Source: Eutreptiella sp. 'Long Island Sound 2002' (Eukaryota; Euglenozoa; Euglenophyceae; Eutreptiales; Eutreptiaceae). Taken from it: a DNA stretch of 64,000 nucleotides. Shown here piece by piece: positions 10,740 to 21,187 of the stretch; the first letter of the stretch is position 1; every line of letters starts with the position of its first letter. The notes under the pieces were generated by a model, which was not told where the DNA came from, did no database searches, and saw only the letters and a program-made list of their open reading frames with translations. Both the position numbers and the translations under genes were made by a program. The stretch is taken from positions 40,614,790-40,678,789 of the forward strand of contig OZ038385.1 in the NCBI GenBank assembly GCA_964036045.1, given 5' to 3'.

Positions 10740-11680
10740 AATCGTGTATCAGACCAGGGACTTGTATTTGGTACACTAGAGTACAGTATACATTCGGCAT
10801 CGGCAACTATTTACCTGCGGGATGGCCCCATCGCTCACAGAATAATCCCACCACCACCGTAATTTGCGGATGCAATATTCGGTATCTCTCTCTACACTCT
10901 CAAAATGACAGTGGTCAGTCTGTCTGTCAGACTGTGGTCGTTGTCCGGCGCGACGCTTGTTGTAACCGCCTTTTGAACCACAGGTTTTGGCTCATTTTCA
11001 AAATTCGCCTTGACGAGTCTGCAGCTCTGAAAATGGGTGTAACGATACATTTATGGCGGCCAAGCCTCAGAAAGCTGAAGACATGGCGCTGAAGACAGGT
11101 GTATCGAGAAGTTCATGGCGGCCAAGCCTCTGCCATCCCCACAAGGGACCGGTGCGAACCCTGATGGGACCCCCGCGTAGGCCGGATACCCAACTGTGAG
11201 GACGCGGCCCCACCAACCCCCTCCCCACGGTCATGCACACCCACACAGCCTTCTTCTGTACTGTGTAAATTTTAAAAAAATAATAAGACAGCCGAAATCC
11301 GGCACTGTTATTGTAAATCACTTTATAACCCCAGTAAGTCCCAAGTCTAAGAGGGTCTCTAAGTCAAAGAGGGCAAGTCTCGGATTGCTGTATTGGGCCA
11401 CATCTCCGGAGAATACAAGAAGAATGCACGGTTTATATTGTTCAATGTATTGTCCAATAAATGGCCAGAAGGCATTGAGGACTCCGCCTGATGGGTGTGG
11501 CCATGTGCTGCTTGGCAATCATGGCGTGCATGTTTGTGGGACTATTAGTGCCCTAGTAAATTGGTAATCTGTGAACTATTCGCGGTTAGTCAAGGTCGCG
11601 CGCGGCGCCGCGCAAATCCAATGGTGGGTTTCAAGTCACATGCACCTATTCCCTCAAGTTGCATGCTCAAACGTGTCCAA
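10740..11680. other. No gene seen; left flank of the LTR element
   Basis: The phrase TTCATGGCGGCCAAGCCTC (or TTTATGGCGGCCAAGCCTC) occurs twice, near 11050 and 11113. Otherwise only short open frames are present. The stretch ends in the AAGT target-site duplication of the retrotransposon. Confidence 0.5.
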
Positions 11681-11684
11681 AAGT
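11681..11684. repeat. Target-site duplication (AAGT), left
   Basis: AAGT directly abuts the outer end of the left LTR and recurs directly after the right LTR at 25764-25767, as expected for integrase-mediated insertion. Confidence 0.75.
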
Positions 11685-12140
11685 TATAATTGGTCTTCTG
11701 ATTGCCGTTGGTATTCCATGGATTTAACCTTGTTGCAGATTTATGGGCTCACTCCAAAATCAATATTGAAATCAAGAATACAATCCCAAAGGCAATAGCA
11801 CCAACAAGACAACAGAAATGACCTGCAATTGTCCACAGTCACAAACAGTCCCGGACACTGTTCGTTCAATGGAATCTTAGTTCATAAACATGATCAAATG
11901 GTGCAAGGTCTAAAACATGGCAAGACAAAACCTCGCATGATAGCTCAAGCAGTACTACAGACTGATGAACCCCAGATCGTCATTATCTAATCAATGCGAT
12001 AATAATGAGCACGATTAAAAGCGATCCTAAAACACAGATTAACAATAGAATCCCGGCGCGACTTCGCTGTCACTGCGCGCGCCGCAACTGCTGTATATGA
12101 AGATCAGGCCTGTGAATGAGTAAAGGCCTGAATCATTACA
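11685..12140 (-). repeat. 3' LTR of the Ty3/gypsy element
   Basis: This 456-bp LTR matches 25308-25763. On the element strand it begins TGTAATGATTCAGGCC and ends CCAATTATA. It carries an AGGCCT...AGGCCT inverted pair near its start and CATATA near 12095 as a weak TATA-like candidate. Confidence 0.95.
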
Positions 12141-12152
12141 CTCCCTTCCCAA
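12141..12152 (-). promoter_or_regulatory. Polypurine tract
   Basis: On the element strand TTGGGAAGGGAG lies directly upstream of the 3' LTR. This is the expected position and composition of the RNase H-resistant primer for plus-strand DNA synthesis. Confidence 0.8.
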
Positions 12153-13697
12153 GACATTTGACACCTCTGTAAAACAGAGTGACCAATGGCTGAGAAAGGC
12201 ACTGTAGCACCACAAAAGTAGCAATAGGTAACACAAAAATGCACAAAAACACTGAGCATTTGAGTACAAACTGCCAGAGGGGGGGGGGGGGGGGCTGACA
12301 GTCAAAAACTGTCACACAGGGAAACAACTGTCATCAGAGCACAGTCAAACGCTGCATAATCAACCAGTCAAAAACAACATGACCAGCAGACCCACGACAG
12401 AAGAAAAATGCTACCTACAATGTGGCACTAATCTAATGAGTGGAAGCAAGATGACCACAAAATGTAACAGCAAGGAAATGCACAACATGCTGACTGTCCT
12501 GACTGTCCTGACTGTCCTGACTGTCCTGACTGGAATTGCACTGCAGGAACATGGAACTGTCAACACAGAGTAATTGTACAGTCTGGCAATCCTGGCTTTC
12601 CAACCGACTACCTTAAAACAGACTGGGCAACCCCTGTTAAAAATTACCCCACTTCATTCATTGCGCAGCATTGCTTCATTGACCTCCTGCAAACAGTGAA
12701 TACAGAGGATGGAGAGGGAGAGGATGGCAATAACAAACAGGAGAGAGAGAGGGGAAGAAAATCTGGCGATGTTGAACTCCCACATCCGCAAAGGAAGGGC
12801 CCACTTGCCAAGGGTGGGTAGAAAAAAATAGAAAAATGAACCATGCAATGACTGGTACACATGAGAAGAGGGGGGGGGGGGGAGGAAAGGATTCTACAGT
12901 AGCAAAATATGCCGAAAAATAATATAAGACTCAGAAAAATACCCACCGCCCTATGGACCCATTCCGGCTTTCTTTTAAGGGACCCGGCATAGGGGGGGGC
13001 TGAGCAGTGCCAGCTGTGCCAGCACTGTCATCGCCTCGACTGCAAAACTGCAGTAGCTTACTACCACAGAGGGTTCCAATTAAATTCGTACACTGGTATG
13101 CATCCTTGTCTGGAAACCCTCTGTGTACTTCAGGTTATACATACCAACAAACTTACGTCAAAGTTATAAATTCGGTCAGGTCTGTATCCATTTCGAGAAC
13201 AAAAATGGCTGTCGCCAGGCATCTCTCACCTGGTCTTAGTACACCTGCTGCGACAGGCCTTGGTACTGTCAGTTGAAGATTAGGACAGCGCAGCACAATT
13301 GAATAACAAACAATAATCAACAAATGACAATCAACAAATGACCTGTCACTGAGGGGGGGGGGGGGGCTGAGCTGACGTCTCAGAGCAGAATTGACTGCTG
13401 ACGTCCCCTATCAGACTTGACTGCTGACGTCCCAGCGCAGACCTGACGTCCCAGAGCAGACCTGTACTGCTGCCATCTGTCACCTGGGGGAGAGAGAGAA
13501 AAAAAATCACTGTCACTGCCGCTGTCACTGTCACTGTACCCGGCAGAAAACCTGAAAAGCCTGTCAGAAAAGAGGAGCTGGCAGAACTGACAGCAACAGA
13601 CCCTGGAGTCTGCAGACCTGCACTGTCGTCATCTGCAGACCACCCATGTCCAATTCATCGAATTCATTGATTGAATTCCACCTGCAAGCGAGAAAAA
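12153..13697 (-). other. Long 3' untranslated region of the retroelement
   Basis: About 1.5 kb separates the pol stop from the polypurine tract. It has no conserved open frame. It holds long G-runs on the plus strand (near 12281, 12870 and 13352), a TGACTGTCC 9-bp repeat (12491-12530) and several GACTGCTGACGTCCC-like repeats near 13373-13465. Confidence 0.7.
12491..12530 (+). repeat. 9-bp tandem repeat (TGACTGTCC), 4 copies
   Basis: Four perfect units of TGACTGTCC lie inside the 3' untranslated part of the LTR element. Related CTGTC phrases are common through the rest of that region, suggesting local slippage. Confidence 0.9.
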
Positions 13698-15932
13698 TCA
13701 GCATGAAGAGGGGGAGGACAAACGCTGGATACGCCAACTCAGGAACACCGATTTGACATCTTTAATGCCAACATCGATGTCGTGCTTCCGGTTATACTCC
13801 AACCAATCATCCGGAATTGAATGCAAAAATTCAGACGCATCATGCCACTCCTTCTTCGGAAAACCTTTATATTTAACCCTCCATTGTAAAATTTTGGGCC
13901 GCCGAACGCGATCCCGTCCGGTATTGACAATCTCCCTATGCTTGTCAATGTACTCGATGATGAATTTCTCATCATCCACCAAAGTCTCCTTGTCCGAATA
14001 GTAATGTAAGGGGGGGGGTCCATGTGTGAGAGGGGGGTGGTAGGGCTTCAACCTCAACGCCTCTACCTCCTGCTCGCCATACGGTCCGGCAATGCGGTAC
14101 CGTCCCACACTTAAACGCTGTAAAATTTCAGCTGGTCCAACCCAGAGCCGACTCAGCTTACTATCCCCGGGCTTCCGATGCACACGCAGCCATACACGGT
14201 CCCCTGGCTCAAATTTCTGGGGGGGGTGCTCAGCCAAAAATTCCTTGGTACGCCGCTCATGAATTCTCGAAAGCTTATCCCTCACAAATTCCCTCTCGGA
14301 ACGGACTCGATTGAAAAATTGTAACGCATCTTCACAACCGACCTCAGGGTCCGTCGGGGGGTGTTCCCCAAACCCAATCGGGTCCCGTCCAAACACCAAA
14401 CGGTGTGGACTGATGCCTGAAATGGGTCCTGGCAGATCATTTGCACACCACAGGGCTAGTGGCAGCAAATCAATCCACCGTCGTCCCTTTCCTGTCTGCG
14501 CGAATAATTTTCGCAGACTGTCGATCACGACCTGGACTGCCCTCTCAGCCCTACCGTTACTACGGGGGCGGTATACAGGGGAACGGTACTCCTCAATGCC
14601 TGAGAGCTGGCAAAAAGACTGGAAAAATTCTGCATTCACGAGTTTATCGTGGTCACAAAAAATTTCTTTGGGCAATCCAAAGAATGTGACAAATCGCGTT
14701 AAAAAGAGAGATGCCAGCTCTGCAGACGTGAGGTGTTCACTACAGGGGAAGGCGGCAACATAGCCTGTGAGGCGACACACTACTACAAAAACAGAATCAA
14801 AAGACTGACCATTAGTCTCAACGTGACCCAATTTAGTAAAATCGACTGCGATTGAACTAAAAGGGTACTCAGGTACAGGGTAGGAATTCAGCTGTTCGGG
14901 CTGAAGACCTTTACGTCCCTTTACACTCTGACAAACCTGACAAGATGTCAAAATTTCAGTGATACGCTCCTTTAGCTTCTTATACGGATATTTCTGTGTG
15001 TGTCCCTGCTCCACATAATGTACAATGTACTTACGATCAAAAAGCTGATGAGTCTTATGAATACCAGGATGTGCATAAGTATGTGTGGCTACAATTACTT
15101 TATCCAGTAGGGCCAGAGGAACACAAATTCTGCCCTCATACCGGATACGATCCTCATACAACCGATATTTACCGGCCACCCCTTCCGCACGAAGAGTTGG
15201 CCATAAAGACTTATACACAGGGTCGTCCTGATATTCCTGATCCCAGGCCTCATACAGAATGTGTGTGTCACTGGGTACTTTAACAGTTGATGCAGCATGT
15301 ATCAAAACAGGGTCTGAAATCCCGCATTCCGGTTCAGGGCATAAAGAAACTGAAAAAATTGAATGACTGTCCAAATCCTGGCGACAGGCGCGCCTCATTG
15401 GACGACTGGGCTTGCCCTGAACTCTGGATACCCATGCTGAGTCATGCAAAAACAAATGAACACCATCTGCATCCATGTATGTACCCGAAGTGGAGGAGTT
15501 TAAATTGTCTGAAGCTGAATAAAGTGAACGAATCTCCTCCTGTGCCCTGACCTGCAGAAGCAAATCACGTGCTTCAGATTGATCTGCAAAACTGACTGTG
15601 GAGGTGCTGTAGGGTCCAAAAGCCTCGGGGTATGTATCCCTCAAAATTTTCTGTGAACGGACCCGTTCAGCTTCCTCACACTGACTCCAGCCCTCCATGT
15701 CTGTCTGTGACCCGTGAAAAGACACATCCTGTGCCAATCCCGCAGGATAGGCCCAACGGGATAAGGCATCAGGCGCCTCGTTATGCTCCCCTTTGTGATA
15801 CTCAATTACTAAATTAAAACGACTCAAAAATTCGTGCCACCGACCACGTCGACCTAAAGGTCCCGATACAGTACATAAATCCTCCTTATACCACTGTACG
15901 ATACTACTGTGGTCAGTGCGCACTAACACCTC
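13698..15932 (-). CDS. pol 3' part: RNase H end, integrase, chromodomain
   Basis: This frame of 744 codons continues directly from the upstream pol frame after one TAG. It starts with the C-terminal part of RNase H (VRTDHSS; NEAPDALSRW), then an integrase zinc-binding part (HTYAHPGIHKT ... CQVCQ). The DD35E core follows: Asp in AVDFT, Asp in FCDHDKL and Glu in GRAERAV, with exactly 35 residues between the second and third. A GPY/F-like module (WVGPAEILQRL) comes next, then a chromodomain-like C-terminus (about 13785-13967; FIIEYIDKHREI ... WRVKYKGFP). The chromodomain is expected to steer integration to marked chromatin. It ends in TGA. All integrase catalytic residues are present. Confidence 0.92.
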   Translation of the reverse strand, partial: EVLVRTDHSSIVQWYKEDLCTVSGPLGRRGRWHEFLSRFNLVIEYHKGEHNEAPDALSRWAYPAGLAQDVSFHGSQTDMEGWSQCEEAERVRSQKILRDTYPEAFGPYSTSTVSFADQSEARDLLLQVRAQEEIRSLYSASDNLNSSTSGTYMDADGVHLFLHDSAWVSRVQGKPSRPMRRACRQDLDSHSIFSVSLCPEPECGISDPVLIHAASTVKVPSDTHILYEAWDQEYQDDPVYKSLWPTLRAEGVAGKYRLYEDRIRYEGRICVPLALLDKVIVATHTYAHPGIHKTHQLFDRKYIVHYVEQGHTQKYPYKKLKERITEILTSCQVCQSVKGRKGLQPEQLNSYPVPEYPFSSIAVDFTKLGHVETNGQSFDSVFVVVCRLTGYVAAFPCSEHLTSAELASLFLTRFVTFFGLPKEIFCDHDKLVNAEFFQSFCQLSGIEEYRSPVYRPRSNGRAERAVQVVIDSLRKLFAQTGKGRRWIDLLPLALWCANDLPGPISGISPHRLVFGRDPIGFGEHPPTDPEVGCEDALQFFNRVRSEREFVRDKLSRIHERRTKEFLAEHPPQKFEPGDRVWLRVHRKPGDSKLSRLWVGPAEILQRLSVGRYRIAGPYGEQEVEALRLKPYHPPLTHGPPPLHYYSDKETLVDDEKFIIEYIDKHREIVNTGRDRVRRPKILQWRVKYKGFPKKEWHDASEFLHSIPDDWLEYNRKHDIDVGIKDVKSVFLSWRIQRLSSPSSC

Positions 15933-18900
15933 CTAATGTCCAATCCAGGACTGGAATTTCAGGAGACAACGCACTACAGCGTACGTTTCCTTCTCACGTA
16001 CGGTCCACCCCACTTGTCCTATACCCTTATCCTTATGTTTACCTGTCTTACTGCCCTGCAACTTACGCGAAAAAAATGCCACCGGATGCCAATTGCCATC
16101 TTCCTGCTCCTGTTCGAGCACTCCCCCGATGGCGTAGTCAGAGGCGTCAGTGGACAACCTCCACCTGGCTCCTGGCTTAGGTAAATACAAGGCAACACGT
16201 GTAATCAAACTGTTCTTGATGGCCCCAAAACCCTTAACCATCTCTGGAGTCCACTGAATTTCAGCTTGCTTGGGGGTGAGGCGTACACGCTTTCTGGCCT
16301 TTACAGGCAACCCATTACCATCCACATCAGGACCTCCCTCACGCTCTTCATACAAATACTTACCCTTTAAGGCCTCCATGAGGGGGGCCGCATGCCGGGC
16401 ATAATTTTTTATGTACATACTGTACCAATTGGCCAAGCCAAGAAAACCCTTCAAGGCTTTGGCCGTTGTAATCTGCTCCTGTTTCCATTCACGGAGCGCC
16501 TCATACTTGGCAGGGCTAGGAAAGCGCTTGCCATTACACAACACATGCCCTACATACTGTACTTGCTCCATGAGCAAAAAACACTTGGATGGTGAGGTCA
16601 GCCTGCGCAAAGGCGTTGAAGACCTCCCGAAGACACAAGTAGTGAAAGTATAAACGATCACGCTGGAAGGACTCTCAGGGAAATCATAAAAGTAGGGGGT
16701 GGCCATATCAGGATTTCGGGAGCCATCAGGCAATACAGGGGGCGGGGAAAAACAAGGCTGCAGAAACTGCGCAGCATCTTCGTCCTGATATGCTTGGCTG
16801 TCCAACAACCGGCCAACACCACAGAAACTGGTGCGGGGCCGTTGTGGATCTCCTGTGCCAGTCAACACGTCATCAATGTATGGTCCACTGTGTGGACATG
16901 TACGCAAAACCCACTGCACTAGATGCTGAAACACCTGTGGCCCAACTTTAACTCCCATGGGCAACACTAACCACTCGTATACCCCAAAAGGGGTGATGAA
17001 CGCCGTCAGGTGGCAGCAGGAGGGTTCCAGATGCATCTGGTGAAACCCATCCTCCAGATCCACCAAAGAAAAAACAGAATTTCCCACCTGACGCGCCAGC
17101 TGATCCTCAATTACGGGGAGGGGAAAATTTATACCCTTTAACTGAGTGTTCAGGTACCGGTAGTCAATGACAAGCCGCCACTTGCCATTGGGCTTCGGTA
17201 CCAGGAACGCTCTGGACACCCAATCAGAATTTTTATCCGCGCCCAGAGGCCGCAGAAATCCCTGATTCTCGAACTCTTTAATTTTTTCATATAAAATTTG
17301 TTCACGTACCCCTACCGTGCGGATAGCTTTACAGCTATGTCCCACCGCACCCTGGATCAGCTCAAGGTTCACTCGGGCATACGGCCCTCGGTTTGCATTG
17401 TTGACCTCTTTGAAGGTCTTCCGCGTGAACACAGATTTTTTAAACTCGTCAAGGATTGCATCACGCAAATCCTGACACTCAGGAAACTCCTTATCAGCCT
17501 GAACCACTGAAAAAACGCTACGAGAAATGTCGTCATTACATACACACATACCCCTGTCCCTAAACCCAACATTGTCATCCGATGAGTACTGCTCATCGGA
17601 AATGGCATTTTCTGATCCTGATCCTGTGTCAGGATCGTGTAACACAGGCTCAGGGAGGGTATCAGACAAAACTGAATAGTCAATCCAATACAACCGATCA
17701 ACCTCAGTCAACGGCATGGCAGTTCCAAATTTTTTTCGCATTGTCCGACGGCCACGCCTTCTCTCATGACGAGGCAAAGCTGAATCACTGAGAGTAAACA
17801 GATCACAGGACTCTGTGACCTGCACATTTTCTGTGACCTGTACATTTTCAGCCTGTACATTTTCAGCCTGTGCTGCGAGCCCTCCAGAACCAGGCTCGGA
17901 ATGCAAAACATCTCTGGGCAAAGGATCCCAATCATCGGAGTGATCACCCCGCGGGTGACCTTGTGGATCCACCCACGGACATGTAGCCTTAACTTGTTCA
18001 CTCTGGGACTGTGGGTGTCCCACAGCATCAAAGTACACAATTCGGTACGGGCAGCATGTTCGGCGTATGCGCCCGTCAGAATCAACGAAAAGCGGGTGAC
18101 CCTTGGGCACCTCGACCCAATCAACCGCAACTTCTCCAATCAACCACCACCACGGCTGTGATTTAACCACAGGCACCACTGCAATGCCCTTACAAGCATC
18201 GAAAACCATCTTAAGGGCTGCCTGTGGCCACTGAGATGGAGAAGGGTGCAACCATAATATTTCATCATTCCATGATTGATTTAAAGCATCTACTCTGGAA
18301 CACCATCCACGTCCAAAAAACTGCAAACCACGTTTGGCATATACTTCTACGCTGATGGGCTGTCCTGTGTGAAGCATCCAAGCACTTACCTTGTTGATGA
18401 CTGATGATCGAACTCGGTATTGACCCCTGGGTATTGACTTCTTGCTTCTGATGATGGCCTGACGACGGGCAACATCAAAGAGAGAAGACAAGTGAAAAAT
18501 GTTTTTCTCAGGGGGAAACGAGGGGTCTATGGCCCTGTCTGCAGTCAGTAAATTCAGAGACGCAAGGCCATCATCAAAATGCTTCGCATCACTGGGGGGC
18601 AATGCCTGTTGCTTCAGCACCGAAGACTGTCGATAATCAGTGGTTCTCGGATACCCCCACCCTGCCATAAAATAATCAGGGGCGTAAGACGCAGGAGAAG
18701 GGGGGGGGGGGTCAGAATTGACTGTCTGGTCCTCCAGAGCTGAGCAAAAAACAGTGTGTTCTTCATCATATATTACATCATCATCATTCAACACAGCACT
18801 CAACACACAGTTTGCGTGGGAATCGTCTTGTACAGGTGGTAGTGTATTTGTAGATGTAGAAAGGGGGTGAACCTTGGAGTACTTAACCCCCGTACCACCC

Positions 18901-20735
18901 GATGAACCAAGGCCAGCCAAAGCTGAAACCATGTTCAACACATACGAAAAAATCGCCATGTGTGTAAGCGGGACCTCACGTCCCTGTAACGACTCCTTAA
19001 GTGCCGTATTGACCTGTTCAAGGTTATTGGGTACCTCTAGTCCCGTAAACGGTTGTAACACCGTGTGTAGCTCCGGGTATCCACTTCCGGGCTGGTTACC
19101 TGGGATTCCACGTCCAGGGCCTGGGGTTCCACATCCAGGGTCATTTGCAACCGAGATTCCACTTCCGGTGCCTGATTTTATACCCTTAAGACTGCTGGAT
19201 TCCGGGTTTCCACTTCCGGTGCCTGAGATTCCACATTCAGGACTTACGGACACCGGGATTCCACTTCCGGTTACTGGGATTCCACTTCCAGATTTTGTAG
19301 CGAAAAGGTTGCAAAGGGTACACAACACACCAATCACACTATTCATCAAAAAATCAGATCTCACAACAGTATCATGTATGTGTGTGTGTTTTGGTGTGTG
19401 TATGTCTGATAGATTAGTTTGATTGTCAGAATTTTCCTGAAGAAGAAATGTGTCCTGAGACCCTGAGCCAGTGCTGCCGAAACCTCCAGCGCCACGACTC
19501 GTCTCAGACAACTCCTGTGTTTCCACGACAGGGGGTGTAACAATATTTTCAAGCACAATTTGAGCAATTCTGTCACCGCGGCGAATGGGGAATTCACAAT
19601 CACCCTGATTTTCAAACGCTGCAGTGACATTCCCGCGGTAGTCAGGGTCAATCACACCACCCACAATATGCACACGCTTGGCGGCAAAACTGCTGCGAGT
19701 CGCCAAACGAGCATATGAACCCCCAGGCACCTCCACAGCAATATCCAGAGGCACCTTAACAACAGTACCTGCAGGGATTACAACATCCTGTGGTGCCCTG
19801 ACATCATATCCTGCAGACCCTGGGGTGGCTCTTTTTGGTAAAAATCCCTGATCTGATAGGCGGCGCACCTTAAGCGCAGCCGAGCTGATGAGCAAAACCG
19901 CACTCTCACATGCAATGCGCATGGATGTCGTAATATGCGCTGCCTGTGAATGCACACAGTGGCCACCATCTTCAGGTGGTTGTTCCGGATTACAGACAAA
20001 ACACCACACTGAAGTGACCACAGGGTCAGAGAAACGTACACGTCCTGAAACTCGACGTGGCTGTCCTGTACGCTTCAAAATGCTGACGATAACACGTACA
20101 TTCTGTGATCTGGAGCCCTGATATGCCCTGGGGGCTCTCAAAAACTTCATATCCTCCATTGGGATTAAAAATTGCTTAGTGGGCACAAAAGCCAGCCTGT
20201 ATTGGAACAAGAATGGAAAGCCAATCGGGATTCTGGGCCCCACTTCAGCAATATGCACGAACACGTTCAGACATTTCAGAACTACAATACCCTGTCTGCC
20301 CATTACAGGCACATGCAGGGTTACATGCACGCCCTTATCTCCTCCCTGGATGAGAGATTTACCCGCACCGAGCAACCGCAATGGTCGGGGGGCGTCGACC
20401 CAACTCTCTTTAGGAAACAACGAAGCACTCCCCACAGCTAAAACCTGGCAACCGATATCAGCCAGAACAAAAACCTTCAGGTCCTGCAGTTTCAGATGAG
20501 CTGAAAACTGCACCAGGCACTCAAAGACAAGTTCACTGCGCCCACGTTTATGTTTGCTGGGCGGATTTACAGGGTGACGCTCCTCGACAGTGAGATCCGA
20601 AAAATTCAATACACATACAAATGCTTCCGGATCCACTGTCTCCCATGTCTTGGGCAGCTTGACCCACCTTACTACGGCGGTCTCAGCGTTACGCTTGGTC
20701 TCAGCAGAAGGAGCGCTATTCTGCCGACCAAGTCC
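15933..20735 (-). CDS. pol 5' part: protease, dUTPase, RT, RNase H start
   Basis: The frame stays open between two TAG codons (20736-20738 and 15933-15935). Residues are counted from the GTG codon at 20636. A retropepsin-like region lies near residues 50-150; its active-site triplet reads D-I-G (60-62) instead of D-T/S-G. A trimeric-type dUTPase spans about 256-390 (genomic 19467-19871) with all five motifs: GSAGYDVRAP, RLATRSSFAAKR, GGVIDPDYRGNV, RRGDRIAQIVLE and RGAGGFGSTG. A G/S/P-rich linker with GSGIPV-type repeats follows. RT (about 16470-17330) has FLVPKPNGKWRLVIDYRYLN, SLVDLEDGFHQ and YIDD at 16869-16880. RNase H begins with STDASDYAIGG. About 25 codons near 16586-16670 appear to be read out of frame. 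The stop lies inside RNase H, between WIGH and EVLVRTDH. Confidence 0.93.
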   Translation of the reverse strand, partial: GLGRQNSAPSAETKRNAETAVVRWVKLPKTWETVDPEAFVCVLNFSDLTVEERHPVNPPSKHKRGRSELVFECLVQFSAHLKLQDLKVFVLADIGCQVLAVGSASLFPKESWVDAPRPLRLLGAGKSLIQGGDKGVHVTLHVPVMGRQGIVVLKCLNVFVHIAEVGPRIPIGFPFLFQYRLAFVPTKQFLIPMEDMKFLRAPRAYQGSRSQNVRVIVSILKRTGQPRRVSGRVRFSDPVVTSVWCFVCNPEQPPEDGGHCVHSQAAHITTSMRIACESAVLLISSAALKVRRLSDQGFLPKRATPGSAGYDVRAPQDVVIPAGTVVKVPLDIAVEVPGGSYARLATRSSFAAKRVHIVGGVIDPDYRGNVTAAFENQGDCEFPIRRGDRIAQIVLENIVTPPVVETQELSETSRGAGGFGSTGSGSQDTFLLQENSDNQTNLSDIHTPKHTHIHDTVVRSDFLMNSVIGVLCTLCNLFATKSGSGIPVTGSGIPVSVSPECGISGTGSGNPESSSLKGIKSGTGSGISVANDPGCGTPGPGRGIPGNQPGSGYPELHTVLQPFTGLEVPNNLEQVNTALKESLQGREVPLTHMAIFSYVLNMVSALAGLGSSGGTGVKYSKVHPLSTSTNTLPPVQDDSHANCVLSAVLNDDDVIYDEEHTVFCSALEDQTVNSDPPPPSPASYAPDYFMAGWGYPRTTDYRQSSVLKQQALPPSDAKHFDDGLASLNLLTADRAIDPSFPPEKNIFHLSSLFDVARRQAIIRSKKSIPRGQYRVRSSVINKVSAWMLHTGQPISVEVYAKRGLQFFGRGWCSRVDALNQSWNDEILWLHPSPSQWPQAALKMVFDACKGIAVVPVVKSQPWWWLIGEVAVDWVEVPKGHPLFVDSDGRIRRTCCPYRIVYFDAVGHPQSQSEQVKATCPWVDPQGHPRGDHSDDWDPLPRDVLHSEPGSGGLAAQAENVQAENVQVTENVQVTESCDLFTLSDSALPRHERRRGRRTMRKKFGTAMPLTEVDRLYWIDYSVLSDTLPEPVLHDPDTGSGSENAISDEQYSSDDNVGFRDRGMCVCNDDISRSVFSVVQADKEFPECQDLRDAILDEFKKSVFTRKTFKEVNNANRGPYARVNLELIQGAVGHSCKAIRTVGVREQILYEKIKEFENQGFLRPLGADKNSDWVSRAFLVPKPNGKWRLVIDYRYLNTQLKGINFPLPVIEDQLARQVGNSVFSLVDLEDGFHQMHLEPSCCHLTAFITPFGVYEWLVLPMGVKVGPQVFQHLVQWVLRTCPHSGPYIDDVLTGTGDPQRPRTSFCGVGRLLDSQAYQDEDAAQFLQPCFSPPPVLPDGSRNPDMATPYFYDFPESPSSVIVYTFTTCVFGRSSTPLRRLTSPSKCFLLMEQVQYVGHVLCNGKRFPSPAKYEALREWKQEQITTAKALKGFLGLANWYSMYIKNYARHAAPLMEALKGKYLYEEREGGPDVDGNGLPVKARKRVRLTPKQAEIQWTPEMVKGFGAIKNSLITRVALYLPKPGARWRLSTDASDYAIGGVLEQEQEDGNWHPVAFFSRKLQGSKTGKHKDKGIGQVGWTVREKETYAVVRCLLKFQSWIGH

Positions 20736-21187
20736 CTATGGACTTCTCCTCTCTTGCTGGACCTGGACCTGTAATTCTGGCTGGGGGGATTCCGTCGTTG
20801 CCTGTATCGCGCGCGCATTTTTATGGTCTCTGGGAGTGGGACAGTCCTGTGCTCTGTGACCCACTCCACCACACCGAAAACAGACTACATCCTCCTCTTT
20901 TGGCGTGCGCTTGCGCTCTGCCCAGCGGTCCCGTCGCGTTTTATCGTGACGACCACTGGACCCTGAACGTCCTGTACGCCCTGATGATGCTGATGTATTT
21001 GAATACCTGTCCCGGTCACGGTCGAGTCTGCGATGGCGGTCGCGTCCTCTTCGTGAATCGCGGTCTCGGTATTTTGACTTGTCTACCCTATCTCTGTCGC
21101 GAGAGTTGCTACGGTAATCTGTCTGTTTTCCCTGACGAGAAAAATCTCGTCCATGCGATCTCGAACGATCAGATTCAGACCTACTAA
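20736..21187 (-). CDS. Nucleocapsid part of Gag: RS-rich with CCHC knuckle
   Basis: This minus-strand segment encodes an arginine/serine/aspartate-rich stretch, then one zinc knuckle of retroviral type (C-F-R-C-G-G-V-G-H-R-A-Q-D-C), then a short tail ending in TAG. It is in the same frame as the downstream protease-RT frame. The TAG is followed by GGA, the same stop context used for Gag-Pol readthrough in murine leukaemia virus. Upstream, the frame passes into a segment whose RS-rich reading lies on the other strand (21188-21455), so the natural link to the rest of Gag is broken. The knuckle is expected to bind and package element RNA. Confidence 0.85.

Noticed and set aside
12039-12305. Small protein encoded in the LTR (also at 25662-25850)
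   Set aside because: The same open frame appears in both LTR copies and extends into unrelated flanks; it is best explained as a chance frame in the LTR.
18874-19422. Plus-strand frame with repeated GIPLPV-type peptide
   Set aside because: It is the antisense of the G/S/P-rich linker of pol, whose sense strand carries the conserved dUTPase and RT.
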